Positions 52,925 through 61,756 of a DNA stretch of 64,000 bases are shown here, piece after piece. The stretch comes from Bacteroides sp. GTDB lineage: Bacteria > Bacteroidota > Bacteroidia > Bacteroidales > Bacteroidaceae. The stretch spans positions 1 through 64,000 of the forward strand of contig NZ_JASLER010000094.1 in the NCBI RefSeq assembly GCF_030151085.1, given 5' to 3'. The notes below the pieces were generated by a model. That model was not told where the DNA came from, did not search any database, and was given only the letters and a program-made list of their open reading frames with translations. A program made the position numbers and the translations under genes. The first letter of the stretch is position 1. Each line of letters starts with the position of its first letter.

Positions 52925-52961
52925 AAAAGAGCAGAATAAATAACATTATTCTGCTCTTTTT
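52925..52961 (+). terminator. Terminator of rho
   Basis: AAAAGAGCAGAATAA (52925-52939) pairs perfectly with TTATTCTGCTCTTTT (52946-52960) and ends in T5. A -7 box TATATTTG for the next operon follows at once (52965-52972). Confidence 0.92.
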
Positions 52962-52964
52962 GAT

Positions 52965-52972
52965 TATATTTG
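52965..52972 (+). promoter_or_regulatory. -7 box of the kinase/pseudokinase operon
   Basis: TATATTTG matches TAnnTTTG exactly. It lies 46 bases before the TTG start codon of the kinase gene and just past the rho terminator. Confidence 0.55.
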
Positions 52973-53018
52973 TAGCAAATTATCATGTTTCTTCAGAAAA
53001 GACAAAAAAGGAAAGGAA

Positions 53019-54869
53019 TTGAAAATCAGTAAAGCGCATATACTGTCGATATTCTTATTGTTTGGAATATATTCATCGACTTTTTCTTCAGAAAAAGCAA
53101 TGAACAATGACCATCTTCGTCTCATAGAAACCCTAATGGAGGACAATTTCAACTATTCTCAAGATGTATCCATAAGCAACATTATTCAATGGGAAGATGA
53201 AGTAGTAACCTACTACCAAAAGAAAAAGGACTACGAACGTATGTTCCTTATGAAAGGAATGGCTATATATGCCAATTCGTTTAACGGACGAATAACGGAA
53301 GCTCTTAAAAAAGCCAATACCATGCTGGCACAAGCCCAGCAAATGGATTATAAAACAGGAATCGCTCTATCTTACATCGCATTGGGAGATACATATACCA
53401 ATGCCGAAATGATGTCCGAAGCCGCTGAAGAATACTGGAAAGCAATTAATATCATATATCAAATACCAGAATCTGAAAAATTACAGGAACGAGTGTTTAT
53501 CCAGTTGGTACCAACCCTCATCAGGTTGAACCGAATGAAAGAAGCACAAGTTTACTTGGAAAGGATGAATAGTATATATGAACACACCCAATTGAACCCT
53601 TTCTTGCTTTATGCTTATCAGGCCTATTATAATATCTATACCGGAGATTTTAACAAAGCACGCCAGTATATTATTGATGCGGAGATCACCAGTAAAGAGA
53701 AGCCATCATACCTTCATACTTCTACATTGAAATATATACAAGCTGAATATGCCAAAGAAACAGGAAACTACGATTTAGCAATTAGACTATATAAGGAGCT
53801 GACTAACACCAACAGAAATAGCTATATATATACCGACAATCTGAGAATCAAAAATTCAATTGCTAAAATCTATACAGAATTGGGACGTGACAAAGAAGCA
53901 TGCGAAATTTATCAGACCATCAATACAAGTCGTGATTCTATCAATGCACATGCTTATACCGCCCAAATTAATTTATTGCGTACCATTTATCAGGTAGACC
54001 GCCTCGACATGGCAAACCAAAAACAATGGAACCGTATATTAACCTACTTGATTATAGGGGGTAGCCTCATTTTAATAATATTCGTCTTGTTCGTTATCCT
54101 TATAAGAAAAGAAAACAAACGGCTTGCCGCCTCCAAACTTAAATTAATTGATGCAAAAAGTAGTGCAGAAAGCTCCATACGAACCAAAAGTTTGTTCCTG
54201 TCAAATATGAGCCATGAAATACGAACTCCGTTAAATGCTCTATCCGGTTTCTCAGCCATACTGACTGATAGCAATATAGATAAAGAAATCCGACAACAAT
54301 GCAATGATATTATCCAGCAAAATTCCGACCTGCTCTTAAAGTTGATTGACGATGTCGTCGATTTATCCAGTCTTGAAAGAGGTAAAATGCAATTTAGTTT
54401 GGGTACCCATGAAGCAGTATCGTTATGCCGGAATGTGATTGATACCGTAGAAAAGATCAAGCAAACAGCTGCCGTCGTCGCATTTCAAACATCACTCGAA
54501 CAATTAGAACTTTATACAGATGAAGCCCGTTTACAACAATTGTTGATCAATTTACTAATCAACGCAACTAAATTTACTTCAGAAGGGAGTATCACCCTTT
54601 CTTTGGAAGTAAAAGAAGGCATGGCATTATTTTCTGTAACTGACACCGGCTGTGGCATCGCTCCCGAAAAGCAAAGTAAAATATTCAACCGCTTTGAAAA
54701 ATTAGACGAAAATGCTCAAGGCAGCGGGTTGGGGTTATCCATCTGTCAATTGATTGTAGAACATTTCGGAGGTGAAATATGGATTGATACTGAATACAAA
54801 GGTGGTTGTCGCTTTTTATTCACCCACCCCATTCATTCCAATACCCCAGAAAAGGAGGTAGAAAAATGA
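53019..54869 (+). CDS. TPR-sensor membrane histidine kinase (TTG start)
   Basis: A 616-residue protein starting at TTG (53019), preceded by a strong ribosome site AAAGGAAAGGAA. No in-frame ATG precedes the signal (MKISKAHILSIFLLFG). Periplasmic TPR-like helices fill about residues 30-330, then a membrane helix at 341-362. HisKA has His399 in [16 protein letters not shown]. The HATPase is complete: LLINATKF N box, DTGCGI G1 and GSGLGLS G2. There is no receiver domain. The stop overlaps the next gene's start (ATGA), so the kinase is made together with a degenerate relative. Confidence 0.88.
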   Translation: MKISKAHILSIFLLFGIYSSTFSSEKAMNNDHLRLIETLMEDNFNYSQDVSISNIIQWEDEVVTYYQKKKDYERMFLMKGMAIYANSFNGRITEALKKANTMLAQAQQMDYKTGIALSYIALGDTYTNAEMMSEAAEEYWKAINIIYQIPESEKLQERVFIQLVPTLIRLNRMKEAQVYLERMNSIYEHTQLNPFLLYAYQAYYNIYTGDFNKARQYIIDAEITSKEKPSYLHTSTLKYIQAEYAKETGNYDLAIRLYKELTNTNRNSYIYTDNLRIKNSIAKIYTELGRDKEACEIYQTINTSRDSINAHAYTAQINLLRTIYQVDRLDMANQKQWNRILTYLIIGGSLILIIFVLFVILIRKENKRLAASKLKLIDAKSSAESSIRTKSLFLSNMSHEIRTPLNALSGFSAILTDSNIDKEIRQQCNDIIQQNSDLLLKLIDDVVDLSSLERGKMQFSLGTHEAVSLCRNVIDTVEKIKQTAAVVAFQTSLEQLELYTDEARLQQLLINLLINATKFTSEGSITLSLEVKEGMALFSVTDTGCGIAPEKQSKIFNRFEKLDENAQGSGLGLSICQLIVEHFGGEIWIDTEYKGGCRFLFTHPIHSNTPEKEVEK

Positions 54870-56821
54870 AAAGAGTTCTTTATATAATCATCGCCAGTCT
54901 GCAAGTATTATATGTATTTGCCGGCAATGCATCTGTAACTGATAGTTTATTAAACAAGCTAAAAGCTACACCGCACGACACTACACGTTTGCAATTATTA
55001 GAAGAACTGGCTATCAACACTCAAAACTCATCGCATCCACTCGAATACGCCGAACAGTTATATAAAGAAGCAAAGCTGCAAGACAACAGCCACTATATTT
55101 GTAATGCCGCTTATTTCCATGTTATCTATTATTATAACGAAGAAGGAGACTTGGATAGTATTGCCAAATGGGTCAATCTGATAGATCCTATTGCTCAAAA
55201 GAGTAAATATTGGAAGGTTTATTTCAATTCGAAAAAGTTACTTATTAATATCTACATCTATAAGCGACAATACGAATACGCCTACAATGAAGCAATGAAA
55301 ATGCTTGAGAAGGTTAATAGCACCAACGATTTAAACGGAAAAGTAGCCGTCTACCAGTGTTTAGCAAATATTTATCATGAAACGAATCGTTGGAAAGAAG
55401 AAGGGGAAATCTTAGAAAAGCTTTACGCTTTATTGCCCCAACTTCCCCACCCCGGCGCCCAAATTAATATTTTATGCCAACTTGTTGCTTATAGCGAACA
55501 AAAGAAGAATTACACTAATCTGAAAACATATTTGGATAAGATAGACCATGTACTGTACGAAATGGAAAGCAAGAATCCATTAACTCAAAAGCCTATTTAT
55601 GATCAACGTTTATTCCTTGAAATATTTTACACTCGTCTGTATATGGGTACCAATGATTTGAAAAAGGCAAAAGAGCATTATGAAAAAGCGGAAACTTATA
55701 TAACCTCCCAACCTTACCTACCCTATCTGGCAGCATATATGAACGTAGGTATCGAGTATTACCTGAAATTAAAGGAGTATAATACAGCTTTATCAATAGC
55801 CGACAGCGCCATACATTTTGTAAATAACTACGATTTTGGAGAATCGGACTTTGCAAAAGAAACAGCCTACAAAGCCGATGTATTGAAAGCAATGGGAAGA
55901 TACTCCGAAGCATTGCCACTTTATGAAAGAGTCACCCAATTACAAGATTCATTAAGTACCGCCGTATCCAATCAACAACTTGAAGAGATAAAAGATACCT
56001 ACCATCTGAATCAACTCCTATTAGAAGAAAGCAAATTAAGGGGTTACATACAAATCATCATATTAGTGATGGTAGGTCTTATATTAGTATTATGTATTAC
56101 CTACACTTTGCGAATCAATCGAATAAGGAAAGCATTGCGCTTGTCGGAAAAAGAGACCAAAGAAGCCGTACTTAAAACAGAAGAAGCAAACGAAGTTAAA
56201 AATCATTTTCTTTCTAATATGAGCCATGCCATTCGGGTACCACTCAATAGCGTTGTGGGTTTCTCCCAACTGATGGCTTCTGATGCGGAAATCGGTGAAA
56301 ATGCTCGTATTGAATATTCAAATATCATACAGCAAAACACAGAAAAATTAATGTTATTGGTCAATAATGTATTAGACCTCTCCCGCCTGGAAGCCGATAT
56401 GATGAAATACCAGTTATCTGATTATGATATTGTCCAGCTTTGTAACGATGCTGTTAGTGCTGCTTGTATGCAAAATCCAAAACTTCAAATAGATTTTCAA
56501 AATAGTCTGGAGTTTTATAATATTCATACTGACTGCAACCGAATGTTGCAAATGATTATCAGTACATTCATGGGACCATTTTCTGTTGCAAAAGAAGAGC
56601 ATAATATTCATTTCTCTTTAGATAAGAATGGTGAAATACTGTGCTTTAAAGTAGTAAACAGTCCGTTGGCAGCTAAGAAGAATTTGGGTCAGGAAGTATC
56701 TATACGTCATGAAATCAACCGTTTGTTATTGAAGCATTTCGGGGGTACTTATCAGGTAATATCCGATGCATCAGTAGGGCCTACCATCCTTTTCACCTAT
56801 CCGGCTATAATCACTCAATAA
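54866..56821 (+). CDS. TPR-sensor histidine pseudokinase
   Basis: A 651-residue protein from the ATG at 54866, which overlaps the kinase stop (ATGA) and has a strong AAGGAGG site at 54851-54857. It has a Sec signal, TPR-like helices (about 25-375) and a membrane helix at about 394-416. HisKA keeps His454 in NMSHAIRVPLNSVVGF, but the adjacent Glu is Ala and the Thr is Val. The HATPase region has lost the Asn of the N box (MIISTFMGPFS), the DxGxG of G1 and the GxGLG of G2, so ATP binding is unlikely. It probably dimerises with, or regulates, the upstream kinase. Confidence 0.85.
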   Translation: MKRVLYIIIASLQVLYVFAGNASVTDSLLNKLKATPHDTTRLQLLEELAINTQNSSHPLEYAEQLYKEAKLQDNSHYICNAAYFHVIYYYNEEGDLDSIAKWVNLIDPIAQKSKYWKVYFNSKKLLINIYIYKRQYEYAYNEAMKMLEKVNSTNDLNGKVAVYQCLANIYHETNRWKEEGEILEKLYALLPQLPHPGAQINILCQLVAYSEQKKNYTNLKTYLDKIDHVLYEMESKNPLTQKPIYDQRLFLEIFYTRLYMGTNDLKKAKEHYEKAETYITSQPYLPYLAAYMNVGIEYYLKLKEYNTALSIADSAIHFVNNYDFGESDFAKETAYKADVLKAMGRYSEALPLYERVTQLQDSLSTAVSNQQLEEIKDTYHLNQLLLEESKLRGYIQIIILVMVGLILVLCITYTLRINRIRKALRLSEKETKEAVLKTEEANEVKNHFLSNMSHAIRVPLNSVVGFSQLMASDAEIGENARIEYSNIIQQNTEKLMLLVNNVLDLSRLEADMMKYQLSDYDIVQLCNDAVSAACMQNPKLQIDFQNSLEFYNIHTDCNRMLQMIISTFMGPFSVAKEEHNIHFSLDKNGEILCFKVVNSPLAAKKNLGQEVSIRHEINRLLLKHFGGTYQVISDASVGPTILFTYPAIITQ

Positions 56822-56861
56822 TATTCTGACTACAAAAGAAGGCAGTTACAAGGATTTTTTG

Positions 56862-56869
56862 TACTTTTG
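56862..56869 (+). promoter_or_regulatory. -7 box of ffh
   Basis: TACTTTTG matches the TAnnTTTG consensus and lies about 48 bases before the ffh start codon. Confidence 0.5.
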
Positions 56870-56916
56870 CGCCTCAATAAGAGTAATTTGTAATTTAGTA
56901 ATTGTAATTAGATACT

Positions 56917-58239
56917 ATGTTCGATAATTTAAGCGAAAGACTTGACAGGTCGTTTAAAATTCTGAAAGGTGAAGGTAAAATCACCGAAATCAACGTTGCA
57001 GAAACCCTGAAAGATGTACGTAAGGCCCTTTTAGACGCCGACGTAAACTATAAGGTTGCCAAAAACTTCACCGATACCGTAAAGGAAAAAGCCTTGGGAC
57101 AAAACGTGCTTACAGCCGTAAAACCCAGCCAGTTGATGGTAAAGATTGTGCATGATGAGCTGACCGAACTCATGGGCGGCGAAACTGCTGAAATCAACAT
57201 CGACTCCAAACCTGCTGTTATCTTGATGTCCGGTTTGCAAGGTTCAGGTAAAACCACTTTCTCCGGAAAACTGGCGCGTATGCTGAAGAGCAAGAAAAAC
57301 CGCAAACCTTTGTTGGTTGCTTGTGACGTCTACCGTCCTGCCGCAATCGAGCAGTTACGTGTATTGGCAGAACAGATTGAGGTACCTATGTACTCAGAGC
57401 CGGATAGTAAAGATCCGGTATCTATTGCTCAAAATGCTATTTTGGAAGCCAAAGCTAAAGGTTATGATTTGGTAATCGTCGATACTGCCGGTCGTCTGGC
57501 TGTTGACGAGGAAATGATGAACGAAATCGCTGCCATCAAGAAAGCCGTTAATCCAAACGAAATTTTATTCGTAGTGGACTCCATGACCGGTCAGGATGCA
57601 GTGAATACTGCCAAAGAATTTAACGAACGTCTAGACTTCAACGGTGTAGTATTAACGAAGTTAGACGGTGATACCCGTGGTGGTGCCGCTCTTTCCATCC
57701 GTTCGGTTGTCAACAAACCAATCAAGTTTGTGGGAACAGGTGAAAAATTGGATGCTATAGACCAATTCCATCCCTCTCGTATGGCCGACCGTATTCTAGG
57801 CATGGGTGATATTGTATCATTGGTAGAACGTGCACAAGAACAATATGACGAAGAAGAAGCAAAACGCTTGCAAAAGAAAATCGCTAAGAATCAATTCGAC
57901 TTTAACGATTTCTTGAGCCAGATTGCTCAGATCAAGAAGATGGGTAATCTGAAAGATCTTGCTTCCATGATACCAGGGGTAGGTAAAGCAATTAAGGATA
58001 TTGATATTGATGATAATGCTTTCAAAAGTATTGAAGCCATCATCCATTCAATGACTCCTGCGGAACGCTCTAACCCCGAAATACTGAACGGTTCACGCCG
58101 CCAGCGTATTGCCAAAGGTAGCGGTACAAACATTCAGGAAGTAAACCGCCTCTTGAAGCAGTTTGACCAAACTCGCAAAATGATGAAGATGGTAACAGGC
58201 AGTAAAATGGGCAAGATGATGCCTAAAATGAAGAAATAA
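56917..58239 (+). CDS. ffh: Signal recognition particle GTPase Ffh
   Basis: A 440-residue protein with the N domain (MFDNLSERLDRSFKILKGEG), the G domain (P-loop GLQGSGKTTFSGKLA, DTAGRLAVDEEMM, TKLDGDTRGGAALS) and the Met-rich M domain (MKMVTGSKMGKMMPKMKK at the end), which binds 4.5S RNA and signal sequences. It targets inner-membrane proteins to FtsY and SecYEG. It is monocistronic with its own terminator. Confidence 0.97.
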   Translation: MFDNLSERLDRSFKILKGEGKITEINVAETLKDVRKALLDADVNYKVAKNFTDTVKEKALGQNVLTAVKPSQLMVKIVHDELTELMGGETAEINIDSKPAVILMSGLQGSGKTTFSGKLARMLKSKKNRKPLLVACDVYRPAAIEQLRVLAEQIEVPMYSEPDSKDPVSIAQNAILEAKAKGYDLVIVDTAGRLAVDEEMMNEIAAIKKAVNPNEILFVVDSMTGQDAVNTAKEFNERLDFNGVVLTKLDGDTRGGAALSIRSVVNKPIKFVGTGEKLDAIDQFHPSRMADRILGMGDIVSLVERAQEQYDEEEAKRLQKKIAKNQFDFNDFLSQIAQIKKMGNLKDLASMIPGVGKAIKDIDIDDNAFKSIEAIIHSMTPAERSNPEILNGSRRQRIAKGSGTNIQEVNRLLKQFDQTRKMMKMVTGSKMGKMMPKMKK

Positions 58240-58256
58240 AGAATTTATTTAAATAT

Positions 58257-58301
58257 AAATCCCGCTAATTTCATGAATGGAATGAAGTCAGCGGGATTTT
58301 T
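58257..58301 (+). terminator. Terminator of ffh
   Basis: AAATCCCGCT (58257-58266) pairs with AGCGGGATTT (58290-58299), followed by further T. The loop is 23 bases. Confidence 0.85.
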
Positions 58302-58357
58302 GCTTTATTCGGTTATTTGCTCTACATTTGTGAATAACTATTATAATCTATAAAGAC

Positions 58358-59446
58358 ATGAAATACTACTTATTATTAACCGTTTGTTTATTTGGTATAC
58401 TTGCCCATGCACAAACCAACTATTCCTATAGAGTAGAAGGAGAATTGAAAGATAACTCACTTGACGGCAAAACACTGTACATCATGCGGTACGATGATCA
58501 AAAAATAATAGATAGTACCCAAGTGATAAATCAAAATTTCGTATTCGAAGGACAAATAACCAGTCCTTATTTTTGCAGAATCGATGCAGGAGGAGACTAT
58601 ACCAATTTTATATTGGATAAAGGAACTACAATCGTAAATGTTTATACACATAACTCAACAGGAACGACTTTAAATGATGCCCTTAGATACGCTATGACTA
58701 CATCAGATAGTATCCTGAAAGCCGGAAATGAATATTCAAAAGAACTCGAAAGCAAAATACCGGATCTCAAAGAGCGACAAGATACATGGACAACCTATTT
58801 TAGAAATGAACTTCGCCCTTCACTCCTTGGCTTTCTGAAAAATCAATTATTAGCCAATAAAAACAACGGTGTAGGAGAATATGCTTTCAGACACTATAGT
58901 ATGATGTGTAAACCCGAAGAAATGAATGTACTGTCTAGTGAGATAGGAGATTGGTTGCATTCACTGAAGACTGTGAAAGAAATTATCAAACGCCTTGAAG
59001 TATTGAGTAATACAGCAGAAGGCAAACTTTTTGTTGACATGCCAGGAGAAAGTGTGGACGGTAAAGAAATTCATCTTTCGGATTTTGTTGGTAAAGGAAA
59101 TTATGTATTAGCAGACATGTGGGCAAGCTGGTGTGGTCCATGCCGTGACGAAATACCTAATCTAGCCGAAATCTATAACGAATACAAAGATAAGGGCTTA
59201 ATTGTATTGGGTATAGCCACTTGGGATAAGCCGGAAAGAATCCTTAAAGCAATCAAAGAACTGAACATAACATGGCCTCAACTGTTGGACACCCAAGAGC
59301 AAGCAATGAAACAGTATGGAATCAATGGCATTCCACATATTATATTGTTTAGTCCTGATGGTACAATCCTGGCAAGAGACCTTAGAGGCGACAATATGAA
59401 GTTGAAAGTAAAAGAAGTAATGCAAGATAATAATAACTTAAAATAA
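58358..59446 (+). CDS. DUF4369 plus thioredoxin-like disulfide reductase (periplasmic)
   Basis: A 362-residue protein with a Sec signal ([19 protein letters not shown]). Residues 22-110 form a DUF4369 beta domain ([20 protein letters not shown]). A helical linker follows. The C-terminal TlpA-like domain (about 225-355) has the active site Cys259-Gly-Pro-Cys262 in [11 protein letters not shown] and the cis-Pro in GIPHIILF. It acts in periplasmic thiol redox, as is common in Bacteroides, where many copies exist. It lies 8 bases before folD and may be cotranscribed. Confidence 0.85.
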   Translation: MKYYLLLTVCLFGILAHAQTNYSYRVEGELKDNSLDGKTLYIMRYDDQKIIDSTQVINQNFVFEGQITSPYFCRIDAGGDYTNFILDKGTTIVNVYTHNSTGTTLNDALRYAMTTSDSILKAGNEYSKELESKIPDLKERQDTWTTYFRNELRPSLLGFLKNQLLANKNNGVGEYAFRHYSMMCKPEEMNVLSSEIGDWLHSLKTVKEIIKRLEVLSNTAEGKLFVDMPGESVDGKEIHLSDFVGKGNYVLADMWASWCGPCRDEIPNLAEIYNEYKDKGLIVLGIATWDKPERILKAIKELNITWPQLLDTQEQAMKQYGINGIPHIILFSPDGTILARDLRGDNMKLKVKEVMQDNNNLK

Positions 59447-59454
59447 TACTGAAT

Positions 59455-60336
59455 ATGACATTAATTGACGGAAAAGCAATCTCAGAACAAGTAAAACAAG
59501 AGATTGCAGCAGAAGTGTCTGAGATTGTGGCTCGTGGTGGTAAACGTCCGCATTTGGCAGCCATTCTTGTAGGACACGATGGTGGTAGCGAAACATACGT
59601 TGCCGCCAAGGTAAAAGCATGTGAAATTTGCGGATTCAAATCATCCCTTATCCGCTATGAAGCGAATGTAACAGAAGAAGAACTGCTTGCCAAAGTACAT
59701 GAGTTGAATGAGGATGCAGACGTAGACGGCTTTATTGTACAATTACCTTTGCCTAAACACATCTCAGAACAGAAAGTGATTGAAACAATTGATTATCGTA
59801 AAGATGTTGATGGTTTCCACCCTATCAATGTAGGTCGAATGTCTATCGGACTCCCTTGCTATGTATCTGCTACTCCCAATGGTATTCTTGAGCTATTGAA
59901 GCGCTACCAAATAGAAACCTCCGGAAAGAAGTGCGTTGTGTTGGGACGCAGTAATATCGTTGGTAAGCCTATGGCAGCCTTAATGATGCAAAAAGCATAT
60001 CCTGGTGATGCAACTGTAACCGTTTGCCATAGCCGTAGCAGGGACTTGGTTAAAGAATGCCAAGAAGCAGATATCATAATCGCAGCTTTGGGACAACCCA
60101 ATTTTGTAAAAGAAGAAATGGTGAAAGAGGGTGCCGTTGTTATCGACGTAGGTACTACTCGTGTACCGGATGTCAGCAAAAAGTCAGGCTTCAAGCTAAC
60201 CGGTGATGTGAAATTTGACGAAGTTGCTCCGAAGTGTTCATTTATCACTCCTGTACCGGGCGGCGTAGGTCCAATGACTATTGTTTCTTTAATGAAGAAC
60301 ACCTTGTTAGCCGGCAAAAAAGCTATTTATCAATAA
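59455..60336 (+). CDS. folD: Bifunctional methylenetetrahydrofolate dehydrogenase/cyclohydrolase FolD
   Basis: A 293-residue cytoplasmic enzyme of the usual length. Signatures are [19 protein letters not shown] (catalytic Lys and Tyr region), [37 protein letters not shown] (NADP binding) and [11 protein letters not shown]. It interconverts 5,10-methylene- and 10-formyl-tetrahydrofolate. It is read together with the upstream redox gene and is followed 8 bases later by the CapA-like gene. Confidence 0.97.
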   Translation: MTLIDGKAISEQVKQEIAAEVSEIVARGGKRPHLAAILVGHDGGSETYVAAKVKACEICGFKSSLIRYEANVTEEELLAKVHELNEDADVDGFIVQLPLPKHISEQKVIETIDYRKDVDGFHPINVGRMSIGLPCYVSATPNGILELLKRYQIETSGKKCVVLGRSNIVGKPMAALMMQKAYPGDATVTVCHSRSRDLVKECQEADIIIAALGQPNFVKEEMVKEGAVVIDVGTTRVPDVSKKSGFKLTGDVKFDEVAPKCSFITPVPGGVGPMTIVSLMKNTLLAGKKAIYQ

Positions 60337-60344
60337 CAAATGTA

Positions 60345-61487
60345 ATGAAAACGCTCATTGCATTTATCACCTTATTATATAGCGTAAACCTTTCCGCTCA
60401 GGAAAGGATTACGCTATTATTTGTTGGTGACTTAATGCAACATCAAGCCCAAATAGATGCGGCACGTACACCTGATGGCAAATATGATTATTTCCCCTGC
60501 TTTTCGCTTGTCAAAAAGCAAATAGCCCGTGCTGATATTGCTATTGGTAACTTAGAAGTAACGTTAGGTGGCAAACCTTATCAAGGCTATCCGGCTTTCA
60601 GTGCCCCCGATGAATATCTTCAATCTATCAAAAATGCAGGTTTCGATGTATTACTGACTGCGAATAATCATTGTCTGGATCGCGGCAAAAAAGGATTGGA
60701 GCGTACAATATTAATGTTGGATTCCTTATCAATTCCTCATGCCGGTACTTATAGAAATATCACCGAACGTAAACAACACTATCCTCTATTCATTCATAAG
60801 AACGGATTCAGAATTGCATTACTTAACTATACTTACGGCACAAATGGTATAAAACCGAGTTCTGCTAATATTGTAAACTACATTGATAAAGACATCATTT
60901 CGCAAGATATTCTCAGTGCTAAAGCCCGCCGTCCTGATGCTATCATTGCTTGTATGCATTGGGGAGTAGAATATCAATCATTGCCCAATAAGGAGCAACG
61001 CGAACTTGCAGATTGGCTAATAGAACAAGGGGTAACACATATTATAGGTTCTCATCCTCACGTTATCCAACCTATGGAGTTACGTAAAGAGAATACTCAA
61101 CAAAATATAGTAGTCTATTCCCTAGGAAATTTTATTTCCAATATGGGTGCAACAAACACAGATGGAGGACTCATATTCACTCTACAACTCGAAAAGTTTC
61201 CACTTCCCAAGCCAATTCCCCCCAGATTTTCTGAAGCTAGCTACTCTCCATTACTAGAGTCAGCTTCTATTCGTTTCCCATATTGCCGGGTAGCGAATTG
61301 TGGATATGATCTTATTTGGACTGCTCTCCCAAAACTTTCCAAAAGAAAAAACTATATTCTTTACCCTGTTAATTACTCGCCGGATAGTTTGCCACAGGAA
61401 GCCCGTAATCGTCTGAAAATCTTTACTGAAAACTCCCGAAAGCTCCTTCAACAGTACAATATAGGAATTCATGAGAACAAAAAATAA
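60345..61487 (+). CDS. CapA/PGA_cap-family metallophosphatase-like protein
   Basis: A 380-residue protein from the ATG at 60345 (MKTLIAFITLLYSVNLSAQ, Sec signal); a longer frame overlapping folD is rejected. The fold markers are FVGDLMQHQAQ, NLEVTLGG, LLTANNHCLDRGKKG, CMHWGVEY and GSHPHVIQPME, which carry the metal-binding Asp, Asn and His residues of the CapA family. Relatives act in poly-gamma-glutamate capsule synthesis or as periplasmic phosphatases. No other capsule genes are nearby, so the role is open. Confidence 0.85.
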   Translation: MKTLIAFITLLYSVNLSAQERITLLFVGDLMQHQAQIDAARTPDGKYDYFPCFSLVKKQIARADIAIGNLEVTLGGKPYQGYPAFSAPDEYLQSIKNAGFDVLLTANNHCLDRGKKGLERTILMLDSLSIPHAGTYRNITERKQHYPLFIHKNGFRIALLNYTYGTNGIKPSSANIVNYIDKDIISQDILSAKARRPDAIIACMHWGVEYQSLPNKEQRELADWLIEQGVTHIIGSHPHVIQPMELRKENTQQNIVVYSLGNFISNMGATNTDGGLIFTLQLEKFPLPKPIPPRFSEASYSPLLESASIRFPYCRVANCGYDLIWTALPKLSKRKNYILYPVNYSPDSLPQEARNRLKIFTENSRKLLQQYNIGIHENKK

Positions 61488-61518
61488 TGCAGAATATGCA
61501 AAAATAAATGTTTCTTTC

Positions 61519-61549
61519 TTTGCAATATTAAAGATTATCCCTATCTTTG
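61519..61549 (+). promoter_or_regulatory. Promoter of tRNA-His
   Basis: TTTG (61519-61522), 19 bases, then TATCTTTG (61542-61549), a full consensus Bacteroides promoter 28 bases before the tRNA. Confidence 0.85.
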
Positions 61550-61576
61550 CACCGCAATTAAGAAAAGCACTAACAT

Positions 61577-61651
61577 GGTGACTGTAGTTCAGTTGGTTAG
61601 AGCGTCAGATTGTGGTTCTGAATGTCGTGGGTTCGAGTCCCATCAGTCACC
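61577..61651 (+). tRNA. tRNA-His (anticodon GTG)
   Basis: Acceptor GTGACTG pairs with CAGTCAC, with an extra 5' G at 61577 opposite C61651, the identity feature of tRNA-His. The anticodon loop is TTGTGGT with GTG, and the T arm contains GTTCGAGTC. CCA is not encoded. A terminator hairpin follows. Confidence 0.96.
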
Positions 61652-61657
61652 CTTAAG

Positions 61658-61694
61658 AAATCCTCATAAGTCAAGAACTTATGAGGATTTTCTT
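61658..61694 (+). terminator. Terminator of tRNA-His
   Basis: AAATCCTCATAAGT (61658-61671) pairs perfectly with ACTTATGAGGATTT (61677-61690), loop 5 bases, followed by T-rich sequence. Confidence 0.9.
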
Positions 61695-61726
61695 TATAAT
61701 AAACTTAACCACATTTTTAAATCAGT

Positions 61727-61734
61727 TATCTTTG
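61727..61734 (+). promoter_or_regulatory. -7 box of the radical SAM gene
   Basis: TATCTTTG, an exact match to the Bacteroides -7 consensus, 22 bases before the start codon at 61757. Confidence 0.55.
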
Positions 61735-61756
61735 CATAAATGAAAACCAATTAAGC

